64,000 bases of DNA from Melanopsichium pennsylvanicum (Eukaryota; Basidiomycota; Ustilaginomycetes; Ustilaginales). This document shows, in pieces, positions 7,909 to 18,512 of this stretch (the stretch's first letter is position 1; each line of letters begins with the position of its first letter). Location: contig OAPG01000019.1 of NCBI GenBank assembly GCA_900208305.1, forward strand, positions 124,001-188,000, written 5' to 3'. A program made the translations under genes and the position numbers. Under the pieces are notes generated by a model, which was not told the origin of the DNA, made no database searches, and saw nothing but the letters and a program-made list of their open reading frames with translations.

Positions 7909-9438
7909 ATGCCGAACAGTGTAGTGACGTTCATCTGCCTAGTAGTGCTTTCGATTCTCCAACCCGTTTCAAGTCTTCCAACCGGTGGACAACAAGGACC
8001 AAAGGATTGGTATCCATATAGCCTCTACCATGACACGAGCTCAAATTCCTACCCTGAAGTCAACTCGTGGGTAGCCCCGGATGCTCAGCAGTCGACTACA
8101 GTATTTGGCCACGATCTGACCGCCGGACCGTCTCAACAGCCAGCTGCATGGATGGAAGGCCAACCTGAAGGCTGGAATCAGGACCATCATTCCTGGGGCC
8201 TTGGACTACCGCAGCAAAGGACGGCAGATCACAGGTTATTTGGCGTAGATCTAGCCGCTGGACCGTCTCAGCAGCCAGCTGCATGGATGGAAGGCCAACC
8301 TGAAGGCTGGAATCAGGACCATCATTCCTGGGGCCTTGGACTACCGCAACAAAGGACGGCAGATCACAGGTTATTTGGCGTAGATCTAGCCGCTGGACCG
8401 TCTCAGCAGCCAGCTGCATGGATGGAAGGCCAACCTGAAGGCTGGAATCAGGACCATCATTCCTGGGGCCTTGGACTACCGCAACAAAGGACGGCAGATC
8501 ACAGGTTATTTGGCGTAGATCTAGCCGCTGGACCGTCTCAGCAGCCAGCTGCATGGATGGAAGGCCAACCTGAAGGCTGGAATCAGGACCATCATTCCTG
8601 GGGCCTTGGACTACCGCAACAAAGGACGGCAGATCACAGGTTATTTGGCGTAGATCTAACCGCTGGACCGTCTCAGCAACCAGCTGCATGGATGGAAGGC
8701 CAACCTGAAGGCTGGAATCAGGACCATCATTCCTTGGGCCTTGGACTACCGCAGCAGCGAGCTACGTTGACTGAAGCCTGGAGATATGGCCATACCCTGA
8801 ACCTCGGACTACCTCAGCAAGAGACGGCAGGCTCCAGCTTATTTGGCCGGCCGCTGGGCGTCGGACCATCTGAAATTGCAGGCGCTTCTAGTAACCCCGG
8901 TGTCACCGACTTGAATAACCCCCCTGACAACTCGGATGGTCTGCTTCCTCATCAATCGCCCGACATACATGTCAACGTTATGAAGGAGCTTGATGCAGGC
9001 CATCACGCCGTCCTCAACTTCAACATTTATGATGGCCAACTATCTACGACCATTCCAGCCTCGTTGCTTTCTGACGAGACGGAAGGTAAGCTGAAGGACT
9101 GGAGTCATACAGGGTTTGCTAACCGGTTCGTGCGATATTTGGTCTTCCGTGCAGGAGGAGAGGCCGGGTACGACTACTTATATCTAACACGACCTATGAC
9201 GGAAAGTGACTACAAGCAAATCTTTCCCCAGCTCCAAATCGATCACACTAAGTTTATTCCGATGGTTGTACACCGGACTAAGCTAGGACAAAAAAACTTT
9301 TACCCATTTGGTGACGTTGACATTGTTGGAATTCAGTTTGTCAGTCCGAAACCTTTTCAAACTTTACGCAGTGTAGGCGTAAAAAAGGTGGAACTCAGAC
9401 AAGTCGTGGACGCGATCCGCAAAGGCTTGCACTCGTGA
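7909..9438 (+). CDS. Secreted repeat-containing protein, cluster member 5
   Basis: Encodes 509 residues. Signal peptide at 1-23 (MPNSVVTFICLVVLSILQ... ending VSSLPTGG). After a short linker come five nearly identical 45-residue repeats (about residues 71-295), each with AGPSQQPAAWMEGQPEGWNQ followed by DHHSWGLGLPQQRTADHRLF; a sixth, degenerate unit follows (LGLPQQETAGSSLFGRPLG). The repeat is rich in Trp, Gln, Gly, Pro and His and has no cysteine. The C-terminus (about 390-509) is the family module: GYDYLYLTRPM, then PQLQIDHTKFIPMVVHRTK and GDVDIVGIQF. Secreted to the cell surface or host interface by inference. It recalls the general class of smut repetitive secreted proteins, but I do not equate it with a named one. 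Repeat number is likely to vary between strains. Confidence 0.85.
   Translation: MPNSVVTFICLVVLSILQPVSSLPTGGQQGPKDWYPYSLYHDTSSNSYPEVNSWVAPDAQQSTTVFGHDLTAGPSQQPAAWMEGQPEGWNQDHHSWGLGLPQQRTADHRLFGVDLAAGPSQQPAAWMEGQPEGWNQDHHSWGLGLPQQRTADHRLFGVDLAAGPSQQPAAWMEGQPEGWNQDHHSWGLGLPQQRTADHRLFGVDLAAGPSQQPAAWMEGQPEGWNQDHHSWGLGLPQQRTADHRLFGVDLTAGPSQQPAAWMEGQPEGWNQDHHSLGLGLPQQRATLTEAWRYGHTLNLGLPQQETAGSSLFGRPLGVGPSEIAGASSNPGVTDLNNPPDNSDGLLPHQSPDIHVNVMKELDAGHHAVLNFNIYDGQLSTTIPASLLSDETEGKLKDWSHTGFANRFVRYLVFRAGGEAGYDYLYLTRPMTESDYKQIFPQLQIDHTKFIPMVVHRTKLGQKNFYPFGDVDIVGIQFVSPKPFQTLRSVGVKKVELRQVVDAIRKGLHS
8119..8793 (+). repeat. Five tandem 135-bp coding repeats
   Basis: Units start at 8119, 8254, 8389, 8524 and 8659, each exactly 135 bp (45 codons). 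Units 2-4 are almost identical in DNA sequence; units 1 and 5 differ at a few bases (for instance ACC for GCC at the first codon). Near-identity including silent positions indicates recent expansion or homogenisation. Because 135 is a multiple of three, the opposite strand is also open through the array, which creates a spurious antisense frame. Confidence 0.95.
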
Positions 9439-11731
9439 CAACTGTTGCAACCAAGGTATAGTTCCACTTGCAACACCCGCCGTGGACCGAGTTGAAATTG
9501 AATTACTGCAGTAGGGCTTTGTATCGGTTTGAAGGTATGATTGCTCTTCGTCAATTGCTTTCGTAGGTTGCATCACACCACTTTTGTAGCTTCACTTCTT
9601 GGTTTCTCAGTTGCACCGGATCAAGTTTGTAACTGCACTAGACCACTTTCGCAAAAATGTGCATATTTGCAAGACCACCAATGAGCTGATCCGCCACATC
9701 TTCGGCCATGGAGACTGCTGGATCATTGCGCGTTGTTCAAGTTGAAATCTTGTTGAGTATCGCTTAGTCTCGCAATTCCTGCATGTTTGTGCGGTGTGCC
9801 TTGGCCAGTGTTCCCGTAATTCTGAACAAAGATTTTAATGAGAATATAAGGGATGATCAGCCTGCTCAAGGCCCTCGAAATTAGAAGGTCATGCTCACTA
9901 ATTGCCTTGAGAAGCTATTCTTGCATCTCTGAAGAAATTATCATTGACTTGGTAGAGCGAGGGAAAACGGTGGTGTGTTGGTGTTACAAGAAAGAAGTGA
10001 GTCAGCAGCGCGCACAAAAAAGGAACAAAGAAAAAAGGGCGGAGTGAAGAGAGAGGGAGAAATGAAGCTAGAAAGTGGTGTGGTGCAATCTACGAAAGCA
10101 ATCGACAAAGAGGTTACCGCATGCTGAGCAGTATTGCAGGATCCCACCTTGACGGTGCCACTGACCATTGTATTCTTGTTGGCTGCAGCTCTCGTTAGGA
10201 ATCATACTGTATGTTACAGTAGCTTCAATGTGATCTCAGAAGGTAATGCGTCCCATATCAAAGTAATGCTTGTCATGAAACCCACCGTTTGTGTGATTTA
10301 TTTTATTTGTGTGAGAACAGCATCGGCTGTACATATCATGTGTCTCATCCTGTCGTTGAAGGCAATAAAAGGCTGTCCCTCAGACGCTCAAGTTTCACTT
10401 ATGTGGTTTACACCACTCTCGCCATAACTAAAGAGGGGAAGCATGAAACTCTAAGCTTTTTGTCTGTCAGCTTTGAATGTTCTGGGTACTTTACTCGCAC
10501 TTCCTGCCAGAGAAGGAAAGGAAGTTACGTCGGGCGATGCTGAAATTTCAAGATCCGCTGTCTTCCTCGGCTCAGACGGTGCTGCACCCAATTATGCAGA
10601 AGGGCTTAGACTCCTGTCGGTGGAAGCACCATCGAAACCCAAAAGGTGTCTCGAATTTCAGCATGGAGAAAGTCCGGTGGTGAGCAACGTTCATGCCAAC
10701 ATTCCAGCCAGACAGCTCTTCCTAAGGGAGATCCTTTGCTGCATACAAGGCTATGTCTGATGGTGCATTGTGGTGAAATGGCTGTATCGATGCTTTCCTT
10801 TGAGATATCAATCAAACATTGGGCTTTTCATCCACTGTCCTATAGATTTGATGCTATTTGTGCGAGCAACAAAATATTTTGTGAAAGGATTGAGAGGCGC
10901 CTAACTCACTTAAGAATGCTCCATAGCTCTAGCTTGAACGATTTAGGAAAGCTTTATGAATTGCGGAGGAAGGCTTTGCTCTAGCCTTGTTGACTTTGCT
11001 TCCTCCTTCTATGGTCGCCTTAAAACAAGATTTGAGACTTCAGTCTTTACAAAACGAAAATATCAGTCTTGACAGAACTCAAACTTAGAGCTTTCCAAGC
11101 TCTTTAGCCTCTTCGGTGCTTTCACTTGGTTCAGCAGCCTTCTGGGTCATTGCCTTGGTCCCATTTCAAAAATCATATGTGACATCAATGCCCTTTCAAC
11201 TGATCCATCGACATGAGTAAACGTGCGCCTACAGTCCGCGTGAAGATCATCTACTGAGAACATGAGATCATTCTGACAATAACCGGTATGCACTGTTGCA
11301 GGACGCCAAGGACTAAATGACGTTCCTAAAAAGCTTTATTGTAATGAAGTCTCTTGCTGTCAATTTTCGGGAAGGCTCGTCGTGGAACCTCGCTCAGTTG
11401 ACACGGCCTAGATTTAATGAAGTCACAATGGAAGTTCAATGTGTTATTTCGAGGAAGGATGTGAAAGCAAAGATGTGAAAGGGAAAGGTGTGAAAGGAAA
11501 GGTGTGAGAGGAAAGGTGTGAAAGGAGAAAGGAAAGGTGTGAAAGGAACTTTGATATGAAAGGGGCGAAGCTTTGCAAAGTTTCAGAATTGAATCGGATA
11601 CCAGCGTTGACGAGACTGTGGATGTGAGCCGACACAGAGCAGTGACATGATAAAACGAATCTTATGCCCCCGACCTGAACGGCGTACAAGAGGGCGGAAA
11701 TAGATCTAGCCAGCCCGCCACCGTGAATCCC
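9439..11731. other. Intergenic stretch, no supported gene
   Basis: About 2.3 kb. Several short frames (for instance 10477-10683 plus, 10646-10984 plus) lack signal peptides, domains or good starts. ATACTGTATGTTACAGTAG lies at about 10204-10222. The right end holds a minisatellite at 11459-11548. The 3' region after 9438 is AT-rich and presumably the terminator of the repeat gene. Confidence 0.5.
11459..11548. repeat. Minisatellite, GGAAAGGTGTGAAA-type unit
   Basis: About six imperfect head-to-tail copies of a 10-15 bp purine-rich unit (GTGTGAAAGGAA with variations). It lies about 185 bases beyond the 3' end of the deacetylase gene. Confidence 0.8.
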
Positions 11732-12646
11732 TTATTTGCCGCCAGGCTGAGGCTTACCATCGCAGGTCCAGGTTTCATCACGTTGTTGTGGCACTCCCAT
11801 CTTCTTGTAAGCGTGGAAGCCAAGAAGGTCATCGACGGAATAACTTCGAACATAACCCTTCTTTCGAATAATGTTGAGGGCCTTTGGAATCACGGTCTTG
11901 ACCGTAGCCTCTACAGTCTCGTGATTCAAAATGATGGCGCACTGAGGGGCCTTCAGGTGTCTGTACACGTCGAGGCCAGCCTTTACACCATCGCCATTAG
12001 CATCTCCAGTGTCTTCGGACCAAGTTACGACGGTCAGCCCCCATTTATCATTCAAGTACTTGACCTGGTCCGGCCTAATGTTGCCATAGGGTGGACGGAA
12101 GCAAGCTGGAATCACTCCAACGGTCTTCCACAGAGCTTCATTCAAAAGCTGAATCTGTTTGTCAAGCTCTTCGTTGGTTAAGGTGGTGATATCAGTGTGT
12201 GACCACGTGTGAGAGCAAATTAGGTGGCCATGCTTAAGAGTCTGACGCAATCTGCGCACAGAATCCTTGTCATAGATGCACCGATAGTTGTTGCCGTTGA
12301 CAAAGAAGGTTGCCATCTGATCTCCTCCCTCTTTGAGAGTTCTGAGCAGCTCACGATGCCAAATGTATGGACCATCATCGAAGGTAAGGCCAAGAACGCG
12401 CTCCTTATGGCATTTCTTCTGAAGGCCTTTGATTATTTCGTCTCGCTTGATAGGTGAATGCATCGTATGACCGACGCTGCGCTCGTACAGGGTGTACTCG
12501 GAAGGAGAGAGAGTCGAGAGCTCGCGCCGAACATTTGCTGAGATATGGTCATTGGTAGTGTCCAAGACTGAGGGTGCACCGTTGACATGACGCAGGAGTG
12601 CCATGCTGACGGTGATGCAAGCTGCAAGGAGATATAGAGGTTGCAT
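11732..12646 (-). CDS. Secreted polysaccharide (chitin) deacetylase, CE4/NodB
   Basis: Encodes 304 residues; signal peptide about 1-23 (MQPLYLLAACITVSMALLRH...GA). The NodB domain spans about residues 80-280. Visible family motifs: TFDDGP (catalytic base and metal Asp), SHTWSHTD (the two metal-binding His of H-T-x-x-H), RPPYG, TWSEDTGD and ILNHE (C-terminal catalytic His). These are the CE4 residues that remove acetyl groups from N-acetylglucosamine polymers, most likely chitin. The usual Trp after the D-x-x-D of motif 4 is absent (SEDTGDANG). No GPI signal or chitin-binding domain is seen, so it is probably freely secreted. It sits inside the effector cluster, antisense to its neighbours. 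In plant-pathogenic fungi such enzymes are thought to mask wall chitin; for this one that is inference. Confidence 0.9.
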   Translation of the reverse strand: MQPLYLLAACITVSMALLRHVNGAPSVLDTTNDHISANVRRELSTLSPSEYTLYERSVGHTMHSPIKRDEIIKGLQKKCHKERVLGLTFDDGPYIWHRELLRTLKEGGDQMATFFVNGNNYRCIYDKDSVRRLRQTLKHGHLICSHTWSHTDITTLTNEELDKQIQLLNEALWKTVGVIPACFRPPYGNIRPDQVKYLNDKWGLTVVTWSEDTGDANGDGVKAGLDVYRHLKAPQCAIILNHETVEATVKTVIPKALNIIRKKGYVRSYSVDDLLGFHAYKKMGVPQQRDETWTCDGKPQPGGK

Positions 12647-13310
12647 CGTTGGAATGAGGTACGGGAGGGGTCCAATTCTGGCAGGAACAGGGAAGAAATA
12701 CTATGAAGGAAAGGGAGAGAAGTGGTATGAGTAGGTTCCGACATGGATAGAGCCGAGCAGGTCGCTTCTTATAGGTTACAGGATCGAGGAGATGGCACCA
12801 ATATTGTGAGCGAAGCAGCTGCTTTTGCAGGGCAGAGCTTCATCCCAGATAGGACCGCACGAGTCCATTTGCTGGCATCAAGCAGCGATACGTGCTATGC
12901 AAAGACTCTCTGAGACTGTCACTCTCGTTCCGGATCAGATTGAACATTGTCCCCACCATCTCTGGCTTGAGATGGTGGGCTTTATCTAAAGGGTGGGCCT
13001 CGACGAAAAGGTGGGCAAGCACAAAGTGGGACGACAATGGACTGAACGGTTGTCGTGGCGCGCTTCAAAGTGAAGATGTGTCTCTGTATGTGGGTTCACA
13101 TCGGGTCAGGAGCTCGAAGTGCGTCTCGAAAGATTCTCAGCTTGTTGACGTGGGCAACTCCAGGGAAGCGCCAACTCATGTTTGATCTGAGCTTCTATAC
13201 GAGTCTGAAACTGATAAACTCTTATTTTGACAGAAGCAAGCATAATACGAAGAAGCGTTCCTCTTCCCCGAATTCTTTGCAGTCTGTCTTGACCTACTCT
13301 CAGCTCGAAA
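12647..13310. other. Intergenic stretch with deacetylase promoter
   Basis: No gene seen. On the minus strand CTATAAGAAG at about 12766-12774 lies some 120 bases before the deacetylase start and may be its TATA element; the same string occurs about 100 bases before the gene at 18513. Confidence 0.4.
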
Positions 13311-13631
13311 ATGCTCTACTTGATCGTGCTTGTATCCGTAGCCTTCATCGAAACTGGACATATCAGCAGCAGCGATACAATGCCCACTTCGTGTAATCCC
13401 ACTTGGACTGTCAGCTTTGATGACTGGGCAGCGATGACACTTCCGTTAAAAATCTACGGTGGGCCAGTGGACATACTGTACCACCAACCACCGCCCACAA
13501 CAATAATAGTATGGAGGGGCAATGCGAGCATCCCGCCGAATAGGGCAATGTATTCACAACAAGCAGATTCTCGCAGCAAAGACGGCCACCGAATAGTTCC
13601 ATCCATCATTTTTTTCAAGAGATGTGCTTGA
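13311..13631 (+). CDS. Possible small secreted protein
   Basis: A 106-residue frame starting at a proper ATG. The N-terminus (MLYLIVLVSVAFIETGHISS) is a plausible signal peptide. The rest contains SFDDWAAMTLPLKIYGGPVD and ends in FFKRCA; two mature cysteines. No match to the cluster module and no domain. It is the only frame with a signal-like start in the 4 kb between the deacetylase and the gene at 16756. It could be a real small effector, a degenerate one or chance. Confidence 0.35.
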   Translation: MLYLIVLVSVAFIETGHISSSDTMPTSCNPTWTVSFDDWAAMTLPLKIYGGPVDILYHQPPPTTIIVWRGNASIPPNRAMYSQQADSRSKDGHRIVPSIIFFKRCA

Positions 13632-16600
13632 CGCTGCTCCTGTGAACATTGCAGAGCCTTTTAATTTTACAGTGCAATGCAAGCTTGAAGGTCACTGAGT
13701 CATTGCGCAATAACTCATACAATAATTTAGGTCTTTGTCGGTCCTAGCCCAAGTGAAACTGAAAAGAGACGATGTCACGCCGCGCTCAGCCTCGTGGATC
13801 GCTGCCATCTAAAGCGAAAAAATGTCTATTGATCTGTGTTTCACCTCGATCTTAACCAAAGCGAGCCAAGAAGGCTGATAAAGTAGCGCTATGGAGAACA
13901 AAGAGTTTAATCTATGCCGGGGATCACTTCAGATACAATAGTAGGCAGCCGCCGGTTTCTGTCACTGCTCGACGCACAGGGATTCGTTTCTTCCTCATCT
14001 TGGCCTGATTTGAAGGGGGTGTCGTTTTCAGCTCTGTCAGATAGCTTTAGTACCCGCTCTACCCGTGCAGTCGCTTTCCTGCATGTCGATGCTGTTGTTG
14101 CGCTACTTTTTCAAACATCGCACCTGTAACAGAGAAACGGGGTTGCGGTATAAAGCAGAAAGATCAACAACGAAGCTGCAACGCAGGAGCTGCTGTTGAA
14201 TAGTCCCATGCTGATTATCGTCAGTACGATTAGATGCTCAGTAAACAGCCTCTAGTAGACAGGTGCCAGAGCAGGAATCCGAATCAGCCCAAATCCTCGC
14301 CATTGCCACGATTTTCTGCAGACGTTGACGTGAAGGCAGCTTATATTTACCAATCCGCACGCGGATGTTGCTGTTCTGACCGGTACTCGTAATGGATCGC
14401 GGTAGCACACTAGCAGTAAGATTTGGTAGGATGCTTTTTGAAACTTTTCGGCAATGATACGAACGTGAGTAAAGACAGTGGTGATTGTTATTGATCTAAG
14501 ACACGAGGCAACAAGCTGACAAATTACTACACTTGCTTTTGTGCGTCCTACCCTGTCGAACCGACTCGCAACACACGTAGGTGGGGCTCAGGCCCCTATT
14601 CCTATCGGATACCAGCACATCCAGTGTGTTGGTGTCTATTACGATGCATCGGCCTGACGCGAGCCGATATGCCTCTCAGTCCTTCAACAGGTGTGGCCCC
14701 TATTAATTGCGCTGCTGCTACTCTCAGCGACATTACCTGCATTCTCGTTTCGTTAATACGAAAAGCAGGCGTCCCCTGCCAGCCACAACGCTCTCTGTCT
14801 GAGATACTCCGACTGGCGGTCATGCGCAGCGATAGGGACCTCCTACAGACTGCAGAGGAAGCTGTAGATGTCACAGCCGCTCAACAGCCCTGTGCATATT
14901 TTCCGGCATACGTGTACCTCGTGTTGGGATTCAACGTGTATTAGAGGAGTATCGTCCTCGACTGCGCGCTCAGAATTAGAATCATAGCTCGCTGCCGCAC
15001 TTTCTGATGTTACTGCTGGGGTCTCGATTCAGTTTGTGTAGAGCTAAGTAGGCAAAAGACGAGCTTTTACGTCATGGAGTCGGTTGTCATCTGCAAATGC
15101 AGGCGAGAGATGGAATGCTAGCAATGTTCGATCTGAGTTCCCCTGCATCACTACAAAAGGGCCCGCATAAGGGTACCAAGCTTCGCACACAAACGTACGA
15201 CCTACTTTGTCAGCCCTGTTCGATCTTTCTCTGACTGAGCCCATCCGCGATGGATGCGATACTTTAGCAGACCGGCAAGACCAGGGGCCAATGAGATCCC
15301 TCACCTCTTTTTGTCTAAAAGTGTCCCTCGGACCGGTGATTCTCGAGGACACGAGTTGCTGGCCATCGGAATGACTGCTAGTGACAGGGACAAGCAATTC
15401 TTCGAAGCGAGCTCCTTTCGGAATTGTCGATACCTTACCATCTTCGTAATCCATATGTGGGAAGGTGCCAAATACTAGGGACCAGCCTTTCTGGGCTCTG
15501 ATCTTTGACATAGAGAATAAGGAGGACGTCAGAAACAGGCTATGAATGGACTCAGTCACTAGCTTTTGTCGCAGTAGGGGGCATGTCTTTAAGTGTGTGG
15601 GTGTGCTTCATTAGCCATCTAGCAACATTCGACTCATTACATGCTAACGGCCATCGAATGAGCATTTGAATTAAATCGAAATTGCTCGACACCTACATGA
15701 AATAGGTACTGTTTTACTGCGATCATGATTGCGAAGCCTGCGAGTTGCATGGAATTCACGTGTGAGAGGCTGCAGGCCAGAAGTCTTGAAGTGAAAAGAG
15801 TAATCCTGGTTGCATCGTTTCAAGCGATTGAAACAAGGGGCAAAGGGTGTAGATCGGGCTCAGTGTCCGCATGCTATTCTGAGCCATCCCAACAACCCAC
15901 ACGACGTCGACATTTTCGCGAAGAAGTGGGATGGCCGAGCTCACGAGAGAAAATCAATCACGATCAAAGAGTATGGGTGGTAGCTTGCACGATCTTATGC
16001 GGGCCAACGTGACGGGACAACATTACCAGACTATGGCAGACGTGGTCTTAGAGTCATTAATTGAACCTCTCACCCTATGTGAACCGCTGTAATCACTATT
16101 CTTACATTGATACCAACCATTTCCTGCAGTTCGATTTGACTAGATCCTTGGGAAGGCATCCTACTAGCCAAATTTGAATTACCACACCTAACAAGCCCTT
16201 TTTATGCGCATCGATGGTGTACAAATGACGTGTCCGACGATAGTTGCTTTGCTTGCACAGCTTGATGCCCTATCTTCTCCCTTCGCAGCATGATATCAGC
16301 GAAAGATATTTGTCGAAACGATACTGAGCCCCTTCATTTCTTCTGAACGGTTACCGCTAGCTGGTCATGTAAAGGTTCTACCGATCGACATTAGAAAGCA
16401 GTTGCTGAAGTAAAGCAGTGCCAAGACCCTTAGCAGGTGTTGGAAGTCTGTGGATCGAGGGCTGAACACCAGGAAACCGCGATTTCCTCTCCTTACAGTT
16501 ATGCTCTCCTTTATTTTCCTCTTCCAGGCCATTTTCGTAAAGTACAGTAGGGTTGGTAGTTGGCAAACACTTCCCTGCATTTATGACGCAGGCTGTTCAA

Positions 16601-16755
16601 TTTTGCCTTTCTTACCTGTGGGAATGGCGTGATCTTGGATCTCATTGATGTCGGGCAGACAAATGGATATACACATAAAGTCGGCCGCGTAAGCTCCGGC
16701 GCAAAACTCTGCCGTCATCCCTTCTCCTCGGACGGCGACTGTAGAGACTGCAGCT
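13632..16755. other. Long stretch without a supported gene
   Basis: About 3.1 kb. Open frames at 14624-14944 plus, 15044-15559 minus and 15725-16012 plus mostly depend on non-ATG starts and show no signal peptide or domain. The minus frame contains protein-like stretches (for example YAGPFVVMQGNSDRTLLAFH) and might be a decayed gene, but I cannot support it. Given the spacing of the other cluster members, this gap may once have held one or two genes. Confidence 0.45.
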
Positions 16756-17202
16756 ATGTCCTACTTCAACGTCACTCTAGTTTTTATCCTCCTATTATCA
16801 TCACTCTCATCAAGATGCTCAGCCACCGAAGTTGGGGAATCTTCCATGAACGAGCAGACAGCTCCTTCTAGCTCCGCTGATTCATTCCAACCTTTTCGCA
16901 ACAAGCTTTACGGAGGCCGATACCTCGAATCGTCATCGGAAATACACTCTCATCTGGATCTCCGAGGAAACCGGTTAAGTCATCGTCTCCTCCCTCACTA
17001 TCTCTTCAATCAGGGCCGTAATTTCGATCCTAAAGTCATCTATCTGGGCCCAGACCCCGAAGACAGCTCGACGCACCTTGCAGTCAATGCCTTTAAGCCA
17101 GACAAAAAGTTGGCCGAATCCGTCGTCCCCAGTGAAAATAAAGGCCTTAGATGGAGAAACAGGCACGCTCTACTTGCGATGAGATTTCGATTTCACGAAT
17201 AG
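16756..17202 (+). CDS. Secreted protein, cluster member 6 (possibly truncated)
   Basis: Encodes 148 residues. Signal peptide about 1-23 (MSYFNVTLVFILLLSSLSSR, then CSATEVG). The mature part is polar, with NKLYGGRYLESSSEIHSHLD and HRLLPHYLFNQGRNFDPKVI. The last 20 residues (RWRNRHALLAMRFRFHE) look unlike the rest. The frame shifted by one base reads SPVKIKALDGETGTLYLR, then a TGA, then DFDFTNRQSSSGFSGSITFR and RLRGDCNVILSS, which looks more like coding sequence. The gene may therefore be a frameshifted, shortened copy of a longer ancestor. No enzymatic motif. Confidence 0.6.
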   Translation: MSYFNVTLVFILLLSSLSSRCSATEVGESSMNEQTAPSSSADSFQPFRNKLYGGRYLESSSEIHSHLDLRGNRLSHRLLPHYLFNQGRNFDPKVIYLGPDPEDSSTHLAVNAFKPDKKLAESVVPSENKGLRWRNRHALLAMRFRFHE

Positions 17203-18512
17203 GCAAAGTTCGTCAGGTTTCTCTGGCTCAATCACATTTCGACTTCGAGGCGACTGCAACGTCATCCTGAGCTCTTGACCTTGGATCAACTCGAACGTAA
17301 GTCGGGTCTGACAGAAGCCCAGAGAGCCTTGGATCATGGACGCAGGAGCTTGAAATGAAGTGTGGTGGATGGATTCCATCGACATAGGGCTTGTTATGGC
17401 AGACCGAACTCACTGGTTATGTCATTTCGGACTTGGCCTTTGACGGACCGAGAAACACGTTCGACGTAGTTTTAACGGCACTCTCGAAATCTGGTAATGA
17501 CTGCTTGAGATCGATGTGCAGTAAAGAAAGTGGTAGCGCTTTGAACTTTGCAATTACGACAAGCTCACGCCACACCAGAAGTGCAGCAACCGTACACTTG
17601 CTCTTCATCGATCTGGAGTATACGAGTTGTTTGAACCAGCGAAGCCCTCAGAATTTGGCAGAGACCGTGTTATCTTAAAGCAAGAGCCGCGCCATTGTTC
17701 TTGACACGAGCATGCAGGTCGTCAGCCGGTGTTTCACAAAGCAGTGCGCAGCGTTTACGGCTTCAATGAAGAGTACGGGCCGACATACAGCTGTGTTACT
17801 CGGTATGTTTGCCCACTGAGCATCACTTCTGTATTGCTGGTATCACTAAGTGAAGTTCTCAACATCCAAAGTATCTTCGCGATGATCGGTAGCGTGCATT
17901 CATCACGACATACATATGCGTGTTGGGCGTGAGAGACCTATCTGAAGTTCCTTTAAAGTGGCTGAGGCTCTGCTAGAACTTTACCGTTCTGCAGGACCCT
18001 AATTGGATAGCACATCTGGCTGTCGTCAACATGACGACACCTGGTGCTCCAAAAAAAGACGCTTCCTATTGAGTTGAAATACAGAATAGTCTTGTGACCG
18101 TGGCCTTGAACCTTGTTCTGTGATCACACGAAGCATGATCTGGTCGGAATAAAATCGGCACAGCATCGTGAAATGCAGTTTCGGATGTTCCCACGCAGGC
18201 AAGCCCGACAGCAAGCGGTCAAATTACGAGCGAACAGCTCACATCTGCCTCACTTCGCACAAAAGACGAATGGAGGGTCGATTATGATAAACTCCTGGCT
18301 TTGTTACGCTTTGAGGGCACTGCCGGAAGTGAGGGCCGATGAATCGTACTTTACAATACAAGGGGTGCAGTCTGTGACACTTCCTGTCTTATGCACATTT
18401 TGCTTCAATCTATAAGAAGCATGAGAATTTTCACGTCTTTGCCAAACAGCTCCATCATCTCACAGCTCCCTATCTCACAAACTTTACGTTCGCGAAATCA
18501 CTCACATAAAAC
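17203..18512. other. Intergenic stretch; relic tail, then promoter of member 7
   Basis: The first 60 bases hold the shifted-frame tail described under the gene at 16756. The rest has no supported gene. TATAAGAA near 18411 lies about 100 bases before the ATG at 18513. Confidence 0.45.

Noticed and set aside
8096..8689. 197-residue minus-strand frame through the repeats
   Set aside because: It exists because the 135-bp repeat is a multiple of three; it is the antisense of a signal-peptide gene and has no independent support.
10473..10984. Overlapping plus-strand frames in the gap after the repeat gene
   Set aside because: The longest depends on a TTG start; no domain and no signal peptide.
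15044..15559. 171-residue minus-strand frame
   Set aside because: Starts at a GTG, no signal peptide or domain. Kept only as a possible decayed sequence.
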